Assembly (NCBI GenBank): GCA_932294295.1
Contig: OW028581.1
Location: 15,219,162-15,283,161 of the forward strand
DNA from: Alitta virens
Lineage: Eukaryota; Annelida; Polychaeta; Phyllodocida; Nereididae
DNA length: 64,000 nt
Direction: 5' to 3'
Part shown: positions 1 through 10,600 of the stretch, one piece after another
Position numbering within the stretch: position 1 is the first letter of the stretch
Layout: each line of letters starts with the position of its first letter
Translations under genes and position numbers: made by a program
The notes under the pieces: model-generated
What the model saw: the letters and a program-made list of their open reading frames with translations, nothing else
Told to the model about the DNA's origin: nothing
Databases searched by the model: none

Positions 1-1130
1 ATTATTAACTGTTCCAACGTTTACATAATATGCGCTGGTGTTGTATGGTAGTGTTGATCCTTTTTGACTATTTATTTATTTATTTTTTGTAAATTTTGTA
101 TTTTGTTCACTTTATTATTAGGCCTATAATGATTCTCCTTTTTTTTTTTGCAAATTATACTTGCCCCCCAATTATTTGTCCCCCCCCCCCCCTTACAAGC
201 AATTTCCATGTCTGTGAGGGGCTGTTCAATAAAATGCCATCGACCCAGGTGAAAAATAGCGCCATGCAAAAGACACAGGGTAAATATTCTAGGCAATCAG
301 CAAACATGACAAAAACATTTCTACAAAAAAAATTTTTTTTCTCTAAAATGCATCATCAGCCTGCAAACAGCACCTCAAAAAGCACTTAACATCTAGCAGC
401 TTTTAAAAAATTTAGCAGTGCACAAAAAAAAAAAAAGTGAATGACTGGATAATAATATGTTTTCTGGCAAGTTATATAAATATTTCACTATACAAAAAAA
501 AAGGGGCAATTTTTATTTTTTTTTTGGCGGTGGGGTATTTAGCTATAAAATTTGTAAGTGCCTAAATAAATATATGAATAAATAATCAGTGGATTGATAA
601 ATAATAATTATATACCATATTACAATATTTTGAAGGGTTTGGGATAATTAGAAATTGATATTTTCACCTTACTTTAGTTTGTGGTTTTTTTTTTTTTTTA
701 GGTTTTTTCTTTTTTCAGAAATTTACAAAATATTTTTTAAACTGACCAAGAAAAGTTAAGTTTTATAGTATTATTTTAAGATATTGCATTTTATTTTCAA
801 TTGACAGCTATATCAGCTTTTGAAAAATTTGAGCTGTCAACAAAAATTTTAAAATAACAAGATTGCATTTATGTTTTTTATCCAAAATTATATCAATATT
901 TTTGCTCTTTGATTCTGCACTATTTTAGGCAGTCAATTTTTTCGAGCATATATCCAAAGTAGTCCTACATTACAGTCGCGTTAATGGTGTTGACATTTGG
1001 CTTGCTATGTCTGAATGTAAACAAACCTGCCTTAAATATAGGTATAGTGCTGACGTTTTAATCGAGGTGTTAAAAACTTTTCAAAAAGTTGTTTTTTTCT
1101 GCTATGCATTTAATTGACTTTTAAAATGTG
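1..1130. other. Non-coding AT-rich DNA (probably intron of the first gene)
   Basis: Contains many poly-A, poly-T and one poly-C tract (near 180-192). No exon with a supported frame was found; open frames here are composed of homopolymer residues. Confidence 0.5.
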
Positions 1131-1134
1131 TTGT

Positions 1135-1440
1135 GGCCTGGTGAGTAGGGTGCTAGCTGTAATCAGAAAGGTTGTGGGTTCAAGCCCCTTCCAAGCAGTG
1201 GGCTGTGGTTATGGACAATGGTGGTGATTGTAGAAAGCCTACCCCTCTGCAGGTTATTCTGTGTTACACCTTTCAAGCCGTTGAGAAAGCTCATGCTTGA
1301 ACAGGCCTGCCGATCGTATGTGTAATTTAAAAGTAGGACGAGCTCCCCTGCTGAGGGGGGGGGGGGGGGCTTATATGTTAGGCCAGATAAAATAATCATG
1401 TGTGGACTCCAAATTGTTATCATGTCAGCATTACGTCAGC
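1135..1440 (+). mobile_element. SINE with tRNA-like head, degenerate
   Basis: GTGAGTAGGGTGCTAG resembles a pol III A box and GGGTTCAAGCCCC a B box, placed as in a tRNA-derived SINE. The following body, to the segment TCAGCATTACGTCAGCCTCTG, shares its tail motif with other copies in this window (11780-11810, 44190-44215). An internal poly-G run sits near 1357-1369. Confidence 0.55.
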
Positions 1441-1496
1441 CTCTGGTAGTTGAACATGTATGTATAATAATTGTCGGGGAAGGGGGGAGAGGAGTG

Positions 1497-1545
1497 GCCC
1501 TATCTATCTATCTCTCTATCTATCTCTATCTATCTGTCTGTCAAT
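1497..1545. repeat. (TCTA)n microsatellite
   Basis: TCTATCTATC units with interruptions. Confidence 0.9.
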
Positions 1546-1866
1546 GCCCCGGCTAGTATTCGAGAACACACTTTACACACCTCCCTGAACACTTCTCATT
1601 GAGAGAAACTGTGACAGCCAGGCAGGCAGACAGGCAGAGTTTTGCTAACACAATCAAGGTAGAGAGCTCACACTCCTAATCACATCTCGCGAGATTCTGT
1701 GACAGCTGTTGGCGCCAAAATAACCCCCCTAGCAATCTTGCTCACTTTCCTGGGTGATTAGAGCCCCTGCCCCCCTCTTCCCCTTATTTGGGCATCCTGG
1801 GGGCCCCCAACTGTCAAACTGAATTTCCTGATTTTGCCTCTTGCAATGTTCAAGAGCTGGGGCAGG

Positions 1867-1897
<31 letters not shown>

Positions 1898-1984
1898 AGG
1901 GGGGGTTCAGATTTATTTTCTTGTAGGTTCAGATAGATATAAATTTAAAAGATTATCAGATATTTAGAGAAGTTACACATTTTA

Positions 1985-2160
1985 CCCATGGGGCTTTTTT
2001 TACTTGCCTCCGCATAGACACCAGGTTCAAGGCACCTCCAATTTTAGGTCTCATGTGTTCAACATCCAGCTGGGATGTAGCTCATGAAGAGTGCCTGGGC
2101 CTAAGATCAAACCCAGGACCTTCAACACAGCTGGCCATTAGGCCACCTGGCTGGTTTTTA
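1985..2160 (-). mobile_element. SINE copy (minus orientation)
   Basis: Read on the minus strand, the tRNA-like head is at 2160-2090 (GGCCTAATGG... and CCTGGGTTTGATC), followed by the body with GGTGTCTATGCGGAGGCAAG and the CCCATGGGTAAA block near 1985. It is the same family as at 11085 and 11620. Confidence 0.65.
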
Positions 2161-2221
2161 GGGCCATATGATGAAAAAGTGGCCTAATTCCTTACCTCTG
2201 GATAGACATTAATTTTTTTAG

Positions 2222-2303
2222 CAAAAGGGATTAGTCAACCAACCAATCCAACAATCAACCAATCCATCAATCAGTCAATCAATTATTCAATCAGTCAATC
2301 AGT
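2222..2303. repeat. Degenerate (CAAT)n repeat
   Basis: CAACCAATCCAACAATCAA-type units directly upstream of the penultimate exon of the first gene. Confidence 0.75.
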
Positions 2304-2361
2304 GCAAGGAAAATCCATTTTAATTGCTTTGGTAATGTTATTTTATTTTGTTCATTTTCAG

Positions 2362-2921
2362 GATGGAAAATACGAAAAAGTTACTGAGGAGTCAAGTGGG
2401 GAGGTTTTCACAGCAATTTCAGCTCTGAATTCTGAACCTGAATTTTTCAAAGGTAAGATCGAGACAAAAAAGGAGAAAATATGTGAATATAAATTTGGCG
2501 TATGACTCAACTACGTTTCTGTCCATTGTGTGCTTAAAAAATAATAAAGAAGTTAAATAAAAAAATAATAACATGCATGTGGACATGTATTGTTAATCTT
2601 ATTCTATAATTTTGTGATCTTAATATAAAAATTTAATTTAATATTTTAAAATCAAATTTCTGAATAATACTGTATTCAACTAGATATTATGAAATTACTT
2701 TATTTTATCTTAACAAATCTATTATTTTACAAATTCATGTTAATATTTCAGCTGCTGTGGGAGTGGAAAGTTCATTAAAATATCTTCACAAACCGAAAGA
2801 ATTAATTGTGGACCACGTCAAAGGTTATAAGCAAAAGAAAGAAGAACGAATATTAGGACAGAAAAGAAAGGTTGGAACAGAGCAAGAAAATGGGAAAAAG
2901 ACCAAAGAATCAACAGCCTGA
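2362..2921 (+). CDS. 3' end (last two coding exons) of an unrecognised gene
   Basis: Two exons are visible: 2362-2452 after a TTTTCAG acceptor and ending at AAAG|GTAAGA (phase 1), and 2752-2921 after ATATTTCAG, ending in TGA. Together they encode 86 residues. The first exon is acidic and hydrophobic (starts DGKYEKVTEE, ends SEPEFFK). The second runs from AVGVESSLKYL through a lysine/glutamate-rich stretch with GYKQKKEERILGQKRK, which resembles a basic nuclear or nucleolar tail. A poly(A) signal follows at 2977-2982. Earlier exons lie upstream of the window or could not be found in 1-2361. I do not recognise the family. Acceptors, donor, frame continuity, stop and poly(A) signal together make a real gene end likely. 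Confidence 0.7.
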
Positions 2922-2976
2922 ATTTGTAATTCTAACAAATAATATGTACCGTATTGCATTTCAATTTGCACATGTC

Positions 2977-2982
2977 AATAAA
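2977..2982 (+). terminator. poly(A) signal AATAAA of the first gene
   Basis: A canonical AATAAA lies 56 bases after the TGA at 2919-2921, the expected position for a short 3' UTR. Confidence 0.65.
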
Positions 2983-5233
2983 ATTTATGAATCATAATGT
3001 ATGACTTTATTACTTTGAATTAAGTTTATAAACACAAGTTATAGGTAACTTAAAAAAAAAAAAAATCAAGACACCATTTTTTTTTTATAAATACAATGTA
3101 TTTTCTTTCTTCTTCTTTTTTTTTTTTTATATTTAAAATAATCTAAATAACCAGCTATTCGAAACAGACCTGCTTATCACATAGGCCTTTTAGCTTAATG
3201 TTATAGTGGGTGATATATAATTTGAATAATTTCTTTTTAACATTTAGTGTGCTGCGAACAGTCATTGGCATTGATGCCTGGATGGATAGTTCGGCAATAA
3301 TACGAAAGGTGGCAACAGTGGCTGGACAAGTGTGTCAGTGCCATCTGGTGTTACATTTTCTAAAATTAAGGCCTCTAGAAATAAGTGAATTGCCCTGAGA
3401 CTAGTTTCTTTAGTAAAGCTTTTAAAGTCTCTGACTGGGACAAGTGGGGAAAGGGATTTAGATTGGATCTAAACAAAATTAGGGAAATATACAGCTTCAG
3501 TTTGTTTAACCTTTCCAAAGTGGGAAATATCCCAATTTTCCAAATATTAAATCTCACCCTGATATGATGCGTTTTCTTACATTTTCATTGTCTAGTGGTA
3601 ATATTTAACTCTACAAGTTTTTGTATTATACAGAATATTCCCAATTTTATGCAATATTTATATTTCGAGTTTAAAGGAAATCTTCCAAGCTGAGTTTGGG
3701 TGTCAGCTCTGATTTTTGTGAAATAACATTCATAGAAAAGGTTCTGTGGAATTTCACTTATCTGCACTTACTAATAGATTGTAACGTAATTTTAATCTCC
3801 TCTCTGAAATCATTGCCTTTAAAGATCTACGTATATTATGTATCCGTATATATGAAAATAGTACTTCATAATAGCTGATACAACTACCTTCGAAAATAAT
3901 CAATAACTTGTGCTTGCGGCACCCCAGATGTCGCCACAAGTATTCTGCTAGGTGTCGCCAGTGTCATTTCAGCAGGCTATATACCATTTGAGTTCACTTT
4001 ATCAAACTTTAGATTTATAATCGTCCAAAAAGGTTTATCTTGAAAGTAAACAAATACCTTAATTGAGTCAATGATTGAGTCAGATTGACCTTTGTGGTGG
4101 GAAATAATCGAATAATTTCTGGTGTTGCCACTAAACTAAAACCCAGCTACCCTTAGTCTTGTGTGCAACTCTGCATTCCAACAGTAAGCTAAAGAGCAGC
4201 TGCCCACCAGCCAAGTGCTAGCAGGTGAAGTAGTTGAATACCGAGATCGTAATACTATATTAGTGCCGACAAAAACGTTTTCGTAATTATAACATACTAG
4301 CAGACTCACAATGAAAGTTAACGAGCAAAGCTCTTTTTAAAAAATAGGAGACCTGTATCAGGACTGGTTGAAATAGTCTAGACACGGGAAATAATGAATT
4401 GATGGATTTTTGTATAGATTAGAGTATTAGTTGCAAGTAAAAGATATTGACAGGATATAATGTCATGTCAAAATATTAAAATTAGTAATTTCATATAAAT
4501 TTATGTCTCTGTCTTTATTACTGAAATTGCTATAAAATTGACTTTTCTATAGTTATATGTTGAAAGATCGTCGCTACTCTTGCCTAGCTACCCTCAACTG
4601 TCTGCAAATCTACTCACTTGCACCATCTATAGTATTGGTAATATTAAATACCTTTGCTTGTTAGTTACTATAAGAAACTAAATATATTTTTAAAAAAATT
4701 CGTGCTATTAAGTTGTAGGCCTATAGAATTATTTTATTTTATAATGAAGTGTATTCTCCTCATTAATATAAGCTGCTGAGGGTTAATTATCACTGGTATG
4801 ACTCATAGAACACTCTAGTGACCCTAGAACAGTGCTCATTGAACTTCTAGGTACCGAATAATAGGGTTAGACACCAAAACCATGTTCCTTTATAAATTTG
4901 CAAAACTATGAACTCTAAACTAGATTCGCCTTATTAATTATGCTAATTACGCTCATTGCCCAAGGTGTTTTGATAAGCAACCAAGCTAAAATTCATCCCT
5001 AGAACTCATGGAATAAAGATCAATCAAAAAACCTTATTGGACACGAAATTTCTGGGTTCACTATGGAGTAGACCTAAGATTACCATTTATATGTCCTAAA
5101 TAGTCATATATATGACAAAGCTTGCTAAGGAATATATATTGATAGATAGATAATTTTTCATTTGAGTCTCACATCTTACATATAAATCTAAAAAGAATTA
5201 CGAGAGACTATAGAAAAAATATATACAATATGA
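2983..5233. other. Intergenic DNA without recognised features
   Basis: AT-rich sequence; small open frames on both strands (3210-3939) overlap one another in complementary frames and show no domain, splice structure or composition of coding DNA. Confidence 0.5.
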
Positions 5234-5680
5234 TCAGTTAAAAAACCTTATGTTGTTAAAAACAATAAAAGTTTGTGTAAAATCATATAACAGGCTTTGG
5301 AATACAATATCAATATTTCTAAAAAGCACCAGGAATTTATCACAATCATCTAAATAGTCAACATTTTCCTCAGTAATGGTTTGTCTGGCTTGGTCATATA
5401 AATTATTTCTTATCTCATTGTAAAGTGGACACTCAGTGATAACAATTTTATCTTCACACAATGCAAAAGCGCTTCTGTATTTTTTTGGAAGATTTTGAGC
5501 AATATAATATTCAACACCAAACTCTGATTTTAACAATATGTATGTTCTTAATTTCTACCAGCGTCATTTGCACTCTGAACTCTATTTAAACCATCTTTCC
5601 ATTCTTTACCATATATAGTATGAAATTCAGCAACCACGTTATGCCACAAAGATGTTGGGTATAATTTCAGAGAAAATGAG
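5234..5680 (-). pseudogene. Non-LTR retrotransposon (LINE) 3' end, truncated
   Basis: The minus strand encodes a C-terminal domain typical of LINE ORF2 downstream of the reverse transcriptase: LPKKYRSAFAL, then VITECPLYNEIRNNLYDQ. The upstream sequence (to about 5680) continues with SLWHNVVAEF. A stretch between RSAFAL and CEDK appears deleted relative to related elements. It is 5'-truncated and has no poly(A) tail that I can mark. Confidence 0.6.
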
Positions 5681-5750
5681 CCTTTAAGGTTTGTATTTAT
5701 TTGTATTTAAATAAAAAAAATTAAATATAAACAAATACAAATCTTAAAGG
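5681..5750. repeat. Hairpin: 30-bp inverted repeat, 10-nt A-rich loop
   Basis: Arms 5681-5710 and 5721-5750 pair with 3 mismatches in 30 (CCTTTAAGGTTTGTATTT against its complement). Only the right arm lies inside the 182-bp tandem duplication that follows. Confidence 0.85.
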
Positions 5751-6070
5751 TTTATTTTGTATGGAATGATACTCAACACACCCATTTTCATGCCTTCATA
5801 AGTCAAAATATTTTTTGCACACTGATTACTTTTAGGTGGCAACTATAGGAATTATACATCATCAATTGCCATTCTTTTCAACAGTTATTTAAATAAAAAA
5901 AATTAAATATAAACAAATACAAATCTTAAAGGTTTATTTTGTATGGAATGATACTCAACACACCCATTTTCATGCCTTCATAAGTCAAAATATTTTTTGC
6001 ACACTGATTACTTTTAGGTGGCAACTATAGGAATTATACATCATCAATTGCCATTCTTTTCAACAGTTAT
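5704..6070. repeat. Perfect tandem duplication, 182-bp unit
   Basis: The block 5704-5885 is repeated at 5886-6070 with no difference I could find by eye, beginning TATTTAAATAAAAAAAATTA and ending TTCTTTTCAACAGTTAT. Such identity means a very young duplication or an assembly artefact. Confidence 0.9.
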
Positions 6071-6082
6071 TGGATTGTTGGG

Positions 6083-7310
6083 TTGCTGATTTGCATTAAA
6101 TCTATGGCATTTAAATTAGTTATATCAGGTAATGACCAAAAAATAGGGATAGTAGCAATTGATCTATCAAAAGCATTTGACTGTATGTCTCATGGCCTAT
6201 TAATTACCAAACTTCATGCATATGGCTTTGGCATGAATGCATGTGAAATGATCAAGTCTTACCTAATAGAAAGATTGCAAGGCATCAAAATAGGTGATAC
6301 TTTCTCAGAATGGGTAACAAAAATTAAGGGCGTCCCACAAGGGTCCATACCTGGCCCCTTGTTATTCAACATCTTTATAACACGATTTTCTGTACTTGAA
6401 TATAGGATCAAATATCTATAACTATGCCGATGACAATACACTTTCTTATATTGGTTCTAATTTGATTGTGAAATTGCCATGGAATGGTTCCAAGCAAACT
6501 ACATGAAAGCCAATGCAGAGAAATTTCAACTAAGCAAACACACAACTAACAATCAAACCTTAAGAATAAACAATAAATGTATTAAGTCGTCTTCATCCAT
6601 AAATGTTTTAGGCATAGAGATCGATAGAAAACTAAACTTCAAGATTCGCATAGATGATATCTGTAATCAGACAAGCAAATCAATGCCTTAAAAAGAATAA
6701 AACACTATTTGGATAAACAATGTAAAAACATTTTATATAATAGTTATATAGGTAGCAACTTTAACTATTGTCCTCTAGTCTGGATGTTCACTGGCAAAGT
6801 AACTTGGATAAACTCGAAAAGATGAATGAAAGAGCGCTACGATTCGTTGAAAATATAATGCTGTACGAAGAACTATGTCGAGAAGCTAAGAAATTAACAA
6901 TCACCCAAAGATGCATAAAATCCGTGGCTATACAAATGTACAAAATACAGAGTAAAATGGCCCCCACTAGCCATATAGAGTATTACTGGACACATTTTTA
7001 GGGTAAGTGCATTACTGTTAGAGTTCTGCTCCGAAAACGAAAGTGTAGCGCTAATTAGCCTATGGCCAATAAGTTGAAATAAATATATGATTGGACAAGA
7101 AATATCTGGGCAAAAATTTAGCTGGTTCTGGAATTATCTAGATCAAACTGGATCCACACAAAAAATATGATTCAGCAAATAGGTACAAATGTAAGGAGGC
7201 CAACTCGCCCAATTTTCGCCCATATTTATCATCCTCTTGGAGGAATGCATTGAGTGAGATCTGGCCAAATTCCGTCGCCTATTACTACTTAGGTTGTAAG
7301 AATTAGACTT
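6083..7310 (+). pseudogene. Degenerate LINE reverse transcriptase
   Basis: Reverse-transcriptase motifs are readable: AIDLSKAFDCMSHGLL (palm), GVPQGSIPGPLLFNIF, then in another frame NYADDNTLSY (catalytic YADD, from 6420), then MEWFQANYMKANAEKFQL in a further frame (6479-6691), and later pieces at 6768-7001 and to about 7300 (SSSWRNALSEIW). At least two frameshifts and several stops make it non-functional. It ends about 30 bp before the CpG-richer TIF1 promoter. Confidence 0.8.
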
Positions 7311-7341
7311 GTGTTAGGTTTTGACAGCACTCGCGTGAGCT

Positions 7342-7432
7342 CACGTGCAATCTGCGAAGTTTGTAAACAAAGAATCTATTTATAGCCACTTCCGGTGATG
7401 AAAACGAGGGCCAACGCAAATGGCGACTTGAG
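7342..7432 (+). promoter_or_regulatory. TIF1 core promoter/5' UTR: E-box, ETS and YY1-like sites
   Basis: Upstream of the ATG are CACGTG (7342-7347), ACTTCCGG (7388-7395, an ETS-type site) and CAAATGGCGAC (7418-7428), close to the YY1 consensus AANATGGCGNC. The region is richer in CpG than its surroundings. A short uORF ATG GCG ACT TGA lies at 7420-7431. The combination is typical of TATA-less housekeeping promoters; the transcription start itself is not visible. Confidence 0.5.
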
Positions 7433-7507
7433 TGACCGGTGATAAGAAGGAATGAAAGTTTATGGAATATTGTCGGCCTCCAAAGACCGCAACAGCTTAA
7501 TACACAG

Positions 7508-7658
7508 ATGAAGATGGAAGCACAATCTACAGAAAATATCTTCGAGTCGTTTTTGAATGTCTGTGGCGCCTGTAAAGAGAGTTTGCAGTCGAAAGATGCC
7601 AAGCTACTGCCGTGTCTGCACACGTTTTGTAAACCTTGTTTGTTGGAACTTTCCGATG
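7508..7658 (+). CDS. TRIM33-like: TIF1 coding exon 1: N-terminus and first part of RING
   Basis: Encodes about 50 residues with the zinc ligands C19, C22, C36, H38, C41 and C44 in a CGAC...[11 protein letters not shown] pattern typical of TIF1 RINGs. It ends in phase 1 at GATG|GTGAGT, so the intron cuts the RING before its last cysteine pair (C56, C59), supplied by the next exon 14.1 kb away. The inter-pair loop is much shorter than in vertebrate TRIM24/33. Confidence 0.9.
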
Positions 7659-10600
7659 GTGAGTTTTGTTCGAACTTAAATCGTTCTTTGTGATTCTATG
7701 TAAATTATTAATATAATCCAGACATACAAATGTGTGACGGACTGGGGCTATTATTATTGCTGCAATCAAAAATCATTGACCTATGACCAAATGACAGCTG
7801 GCATCATTACTCAGCAGCGTCCAAACAGATTCAGCGCTTGTCCAGTGAACAAACAATTTAAAAAAAAAAAAAAAAAAAGAAGTTACTGGGGCGTATCTGT
7901 CTGTGTCAGTTCTTTGTAGTGATGAGCCCAAAATGAATTATTTTTTGGTGTTTGTGATAAACTCCTAGTTCCTGTGTCCACTACTACTGCCACTATTGTA
8001 TTGGCACAAGTAACATTTTGGTTAACACTACTTAAGTCTTGTTTACGTACCCCGTTAGGCCAAGTGTACAATGTATTATAATAGTGTGCTGTCAGTACAG
8101 TACACTGTTTTGTATTGATAAAAATATCGGGAACGGCGGTCACCTGCTGGAGATTGGTCGACGTCATGTTCGACACACTCGGCGACTCGCAGCTGTTAAT
8201 TAATCTTCTTTTGATATAAAAAAGATTTCTAGGCATATTGTTCTGTTTCAATACCATCTACCAAGTAAATAAGGAAACTGATGAGCCAGTTTTTTTTATA
8301 TTAAAATTTGTTGTCTCCTGTTCCTAGTGACATTTTGGTGAACACTGTTTATACAGACATGCGAAGTCTCACACATTTGGTTGCTGTCTCACCCCTCTGG
8401 ACTTTAGTATTTCTTCATATTTCAATTTAACTCGCGCAATGAGGACCAGAATAAATCTTTAACATTTTAATGTGAGCAGGTTGGAAAGAGCCTAAACTCA
8501 CGCATTCACCACTCAAGAACGTGGCATCTCTGGTTTATAAACGGTGATATAATAAAAGACTGTAGGAAGTTTGAGATGTTCCAGAAACATGATTGAATAG
8601 GAGTTCAACAAATTTCAAGGTAGAGAACTGAAAGTGCGAGTGGGATAAACAAGTTATTATACGCGTGAAAAAACATCCAGAGCATTTTCACGTTTGTTTG
8701 TAACTAGAGGGATGCAACAAATTTATATTGATAATAAGCAAGAAGGTCACTTTCTCTCTAGCTTGGCTAGGATAAATAGGATTATAGAGTGGTTGGCAGT
8801 GCTGGATTTAGACTGACTTGGGCCCAGGGCCAGACCTTGTCTATGGGCCCTCTACAATGGTGAAAGGGAAAAGTGTAAATAAACATTAATAAAACACTGC
8901 AAATTGTGCAGTTTTTCAATACTTAAACATTTTTACAGGCGGTTACAGATGTCCCAGCATAGTTATCAATTTTTTTGTATCAAATTTAAGGATGATGCAA
9001 AATGTATTTGGTGTTTCATAAAGTGCCATGGGATTTTTCTCACTTCAGCTGCACGGAATTGCTTTATGATGCTCAGCATGTCAAGTATTGCCTGCATCAG
9101 GCAAATTTCAATCTTTTTAGGCCGATTGAGTTCTTGAGATAATTTTCTGTGCGTTTCGAACTTTGAACAAGGTCATGTAACAAGGCTTTAGAACTCAATT
9201 TAAGATCATCAGGAAAAGCCTCAATCAAGGCATTGACTACTTTCTGTATGTCAGTGCTGACATACTCTAGACAACTGAATGTTATCTACTATCGTATAAT
9301 CATGATAATAGCTATGCCTGAATTATCTCCAAAACGCGTAGTGTCTCTGGAGAGACAAGGTTGGCTCCATCCGATTACAAATCTCTGGTCATTTTCATCA
9401 TCATCTCAATGATTTTTCCTTTTTTCATAATATTCAAACTTTGACCTTTCTTCTATCATTTTCTTTAAAGTGTTTACAACCCAAAAACTTCAGTTTGACC
9501 AGAAAGCCCTCCAGAACAGTTACCCAGATGGCCCCAATGATTCAAGCATATCATTGATTTCAATTATACAGTTTAATTTAAAAAAAGCTGGTCAAACTAA
9601 ACATAGACATAGCTAGACAACTTCTGCTATACGATGCTGCCTGCCACTAAACGGAACTGACTGGCTAAAGCTGGCTACTCAAAGCTGGATCTAAAAGAAC
9701 ACATGATATATTTAATACATTTCTTACATTTACCAAGGTTTATAATTTTTCAGTGGTGGGAGGTGTAAGCCGACGATAAGCTAGGAGTAGACAGAAGTGG
9801 CTGGCTTTAGCCAGTTATAGCTACAGCCAGGAATAGGTTGCTACAGTCGTCTAGAGTAGACCATATTTTATGAAACTAACTGTAAATCGTAACCATAGTC
9901 CAGCATGAAAATTACATTTCAAATGGCTGAAGCTATAGTTTTTTTAATCATCAACATTTTATATGTTATAATTATTTTTGGTGGGGGGGGGGGGGTGAGA
10001 GGGAAAGGGCCCCATTGGATCTTTGGGCCTGGGGCCATAGCCCCGCTGGCCCCTATTTAAATCCGGCACTGCTGGTTGAATTGTCCCAGTTTTATCATGA
10101 GGAGGGATTTCCCTGACGTAAAAAGTACAATTTTGAAACTTAGCATGCTAATGTGGTTAATTTGCATTAATCATTGTTAACAGTTGTGGGGCACTGTCAT
10201 GGGACACTGGACAGGCCCATATTTTCTGTTCAGTGTACAAACAGTACAAACATGTATGTTATTCATGAACATGTATTATGTTGTCTGATAGTTTTAGTTT
10301 TCCGCTCCAGTTTCTATCACGTATTATAGGTTTTTATAATATGACAAATGACAAATTCTGCCTTTTGTATGCTTAATTTTCATTGGCCCATGTAGGATGT
10401 TTGTTATTTCTCAAAGTCCTGTTTTATTTTGTCTTTTAGAAAGGACTCATAGAAACTGATAGAATCTGTTGTTCAAATGTCTAACTTTGTATGGGTTTGT
10501 CTCATTGGTTGCCCAGAGTAAAATAGAATTGGGGTATTCCCTTTATTGTGAAATTTTAGGTTAGTATAGGGGCTCTGTCTTCCTTCCTTGTTTTGCTGAA

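Noticed and set aside
7883..8257. 124-residue open frame on the minus strand in TIF1 intron 1, including ATGACGTCGACC then a GTGACC donor-like site near 8143-8166
   Set aside because: No recognisable domain and no downstream exon could be joined; it would run antisense across TIF1 exon 1. Possible but unsupported.
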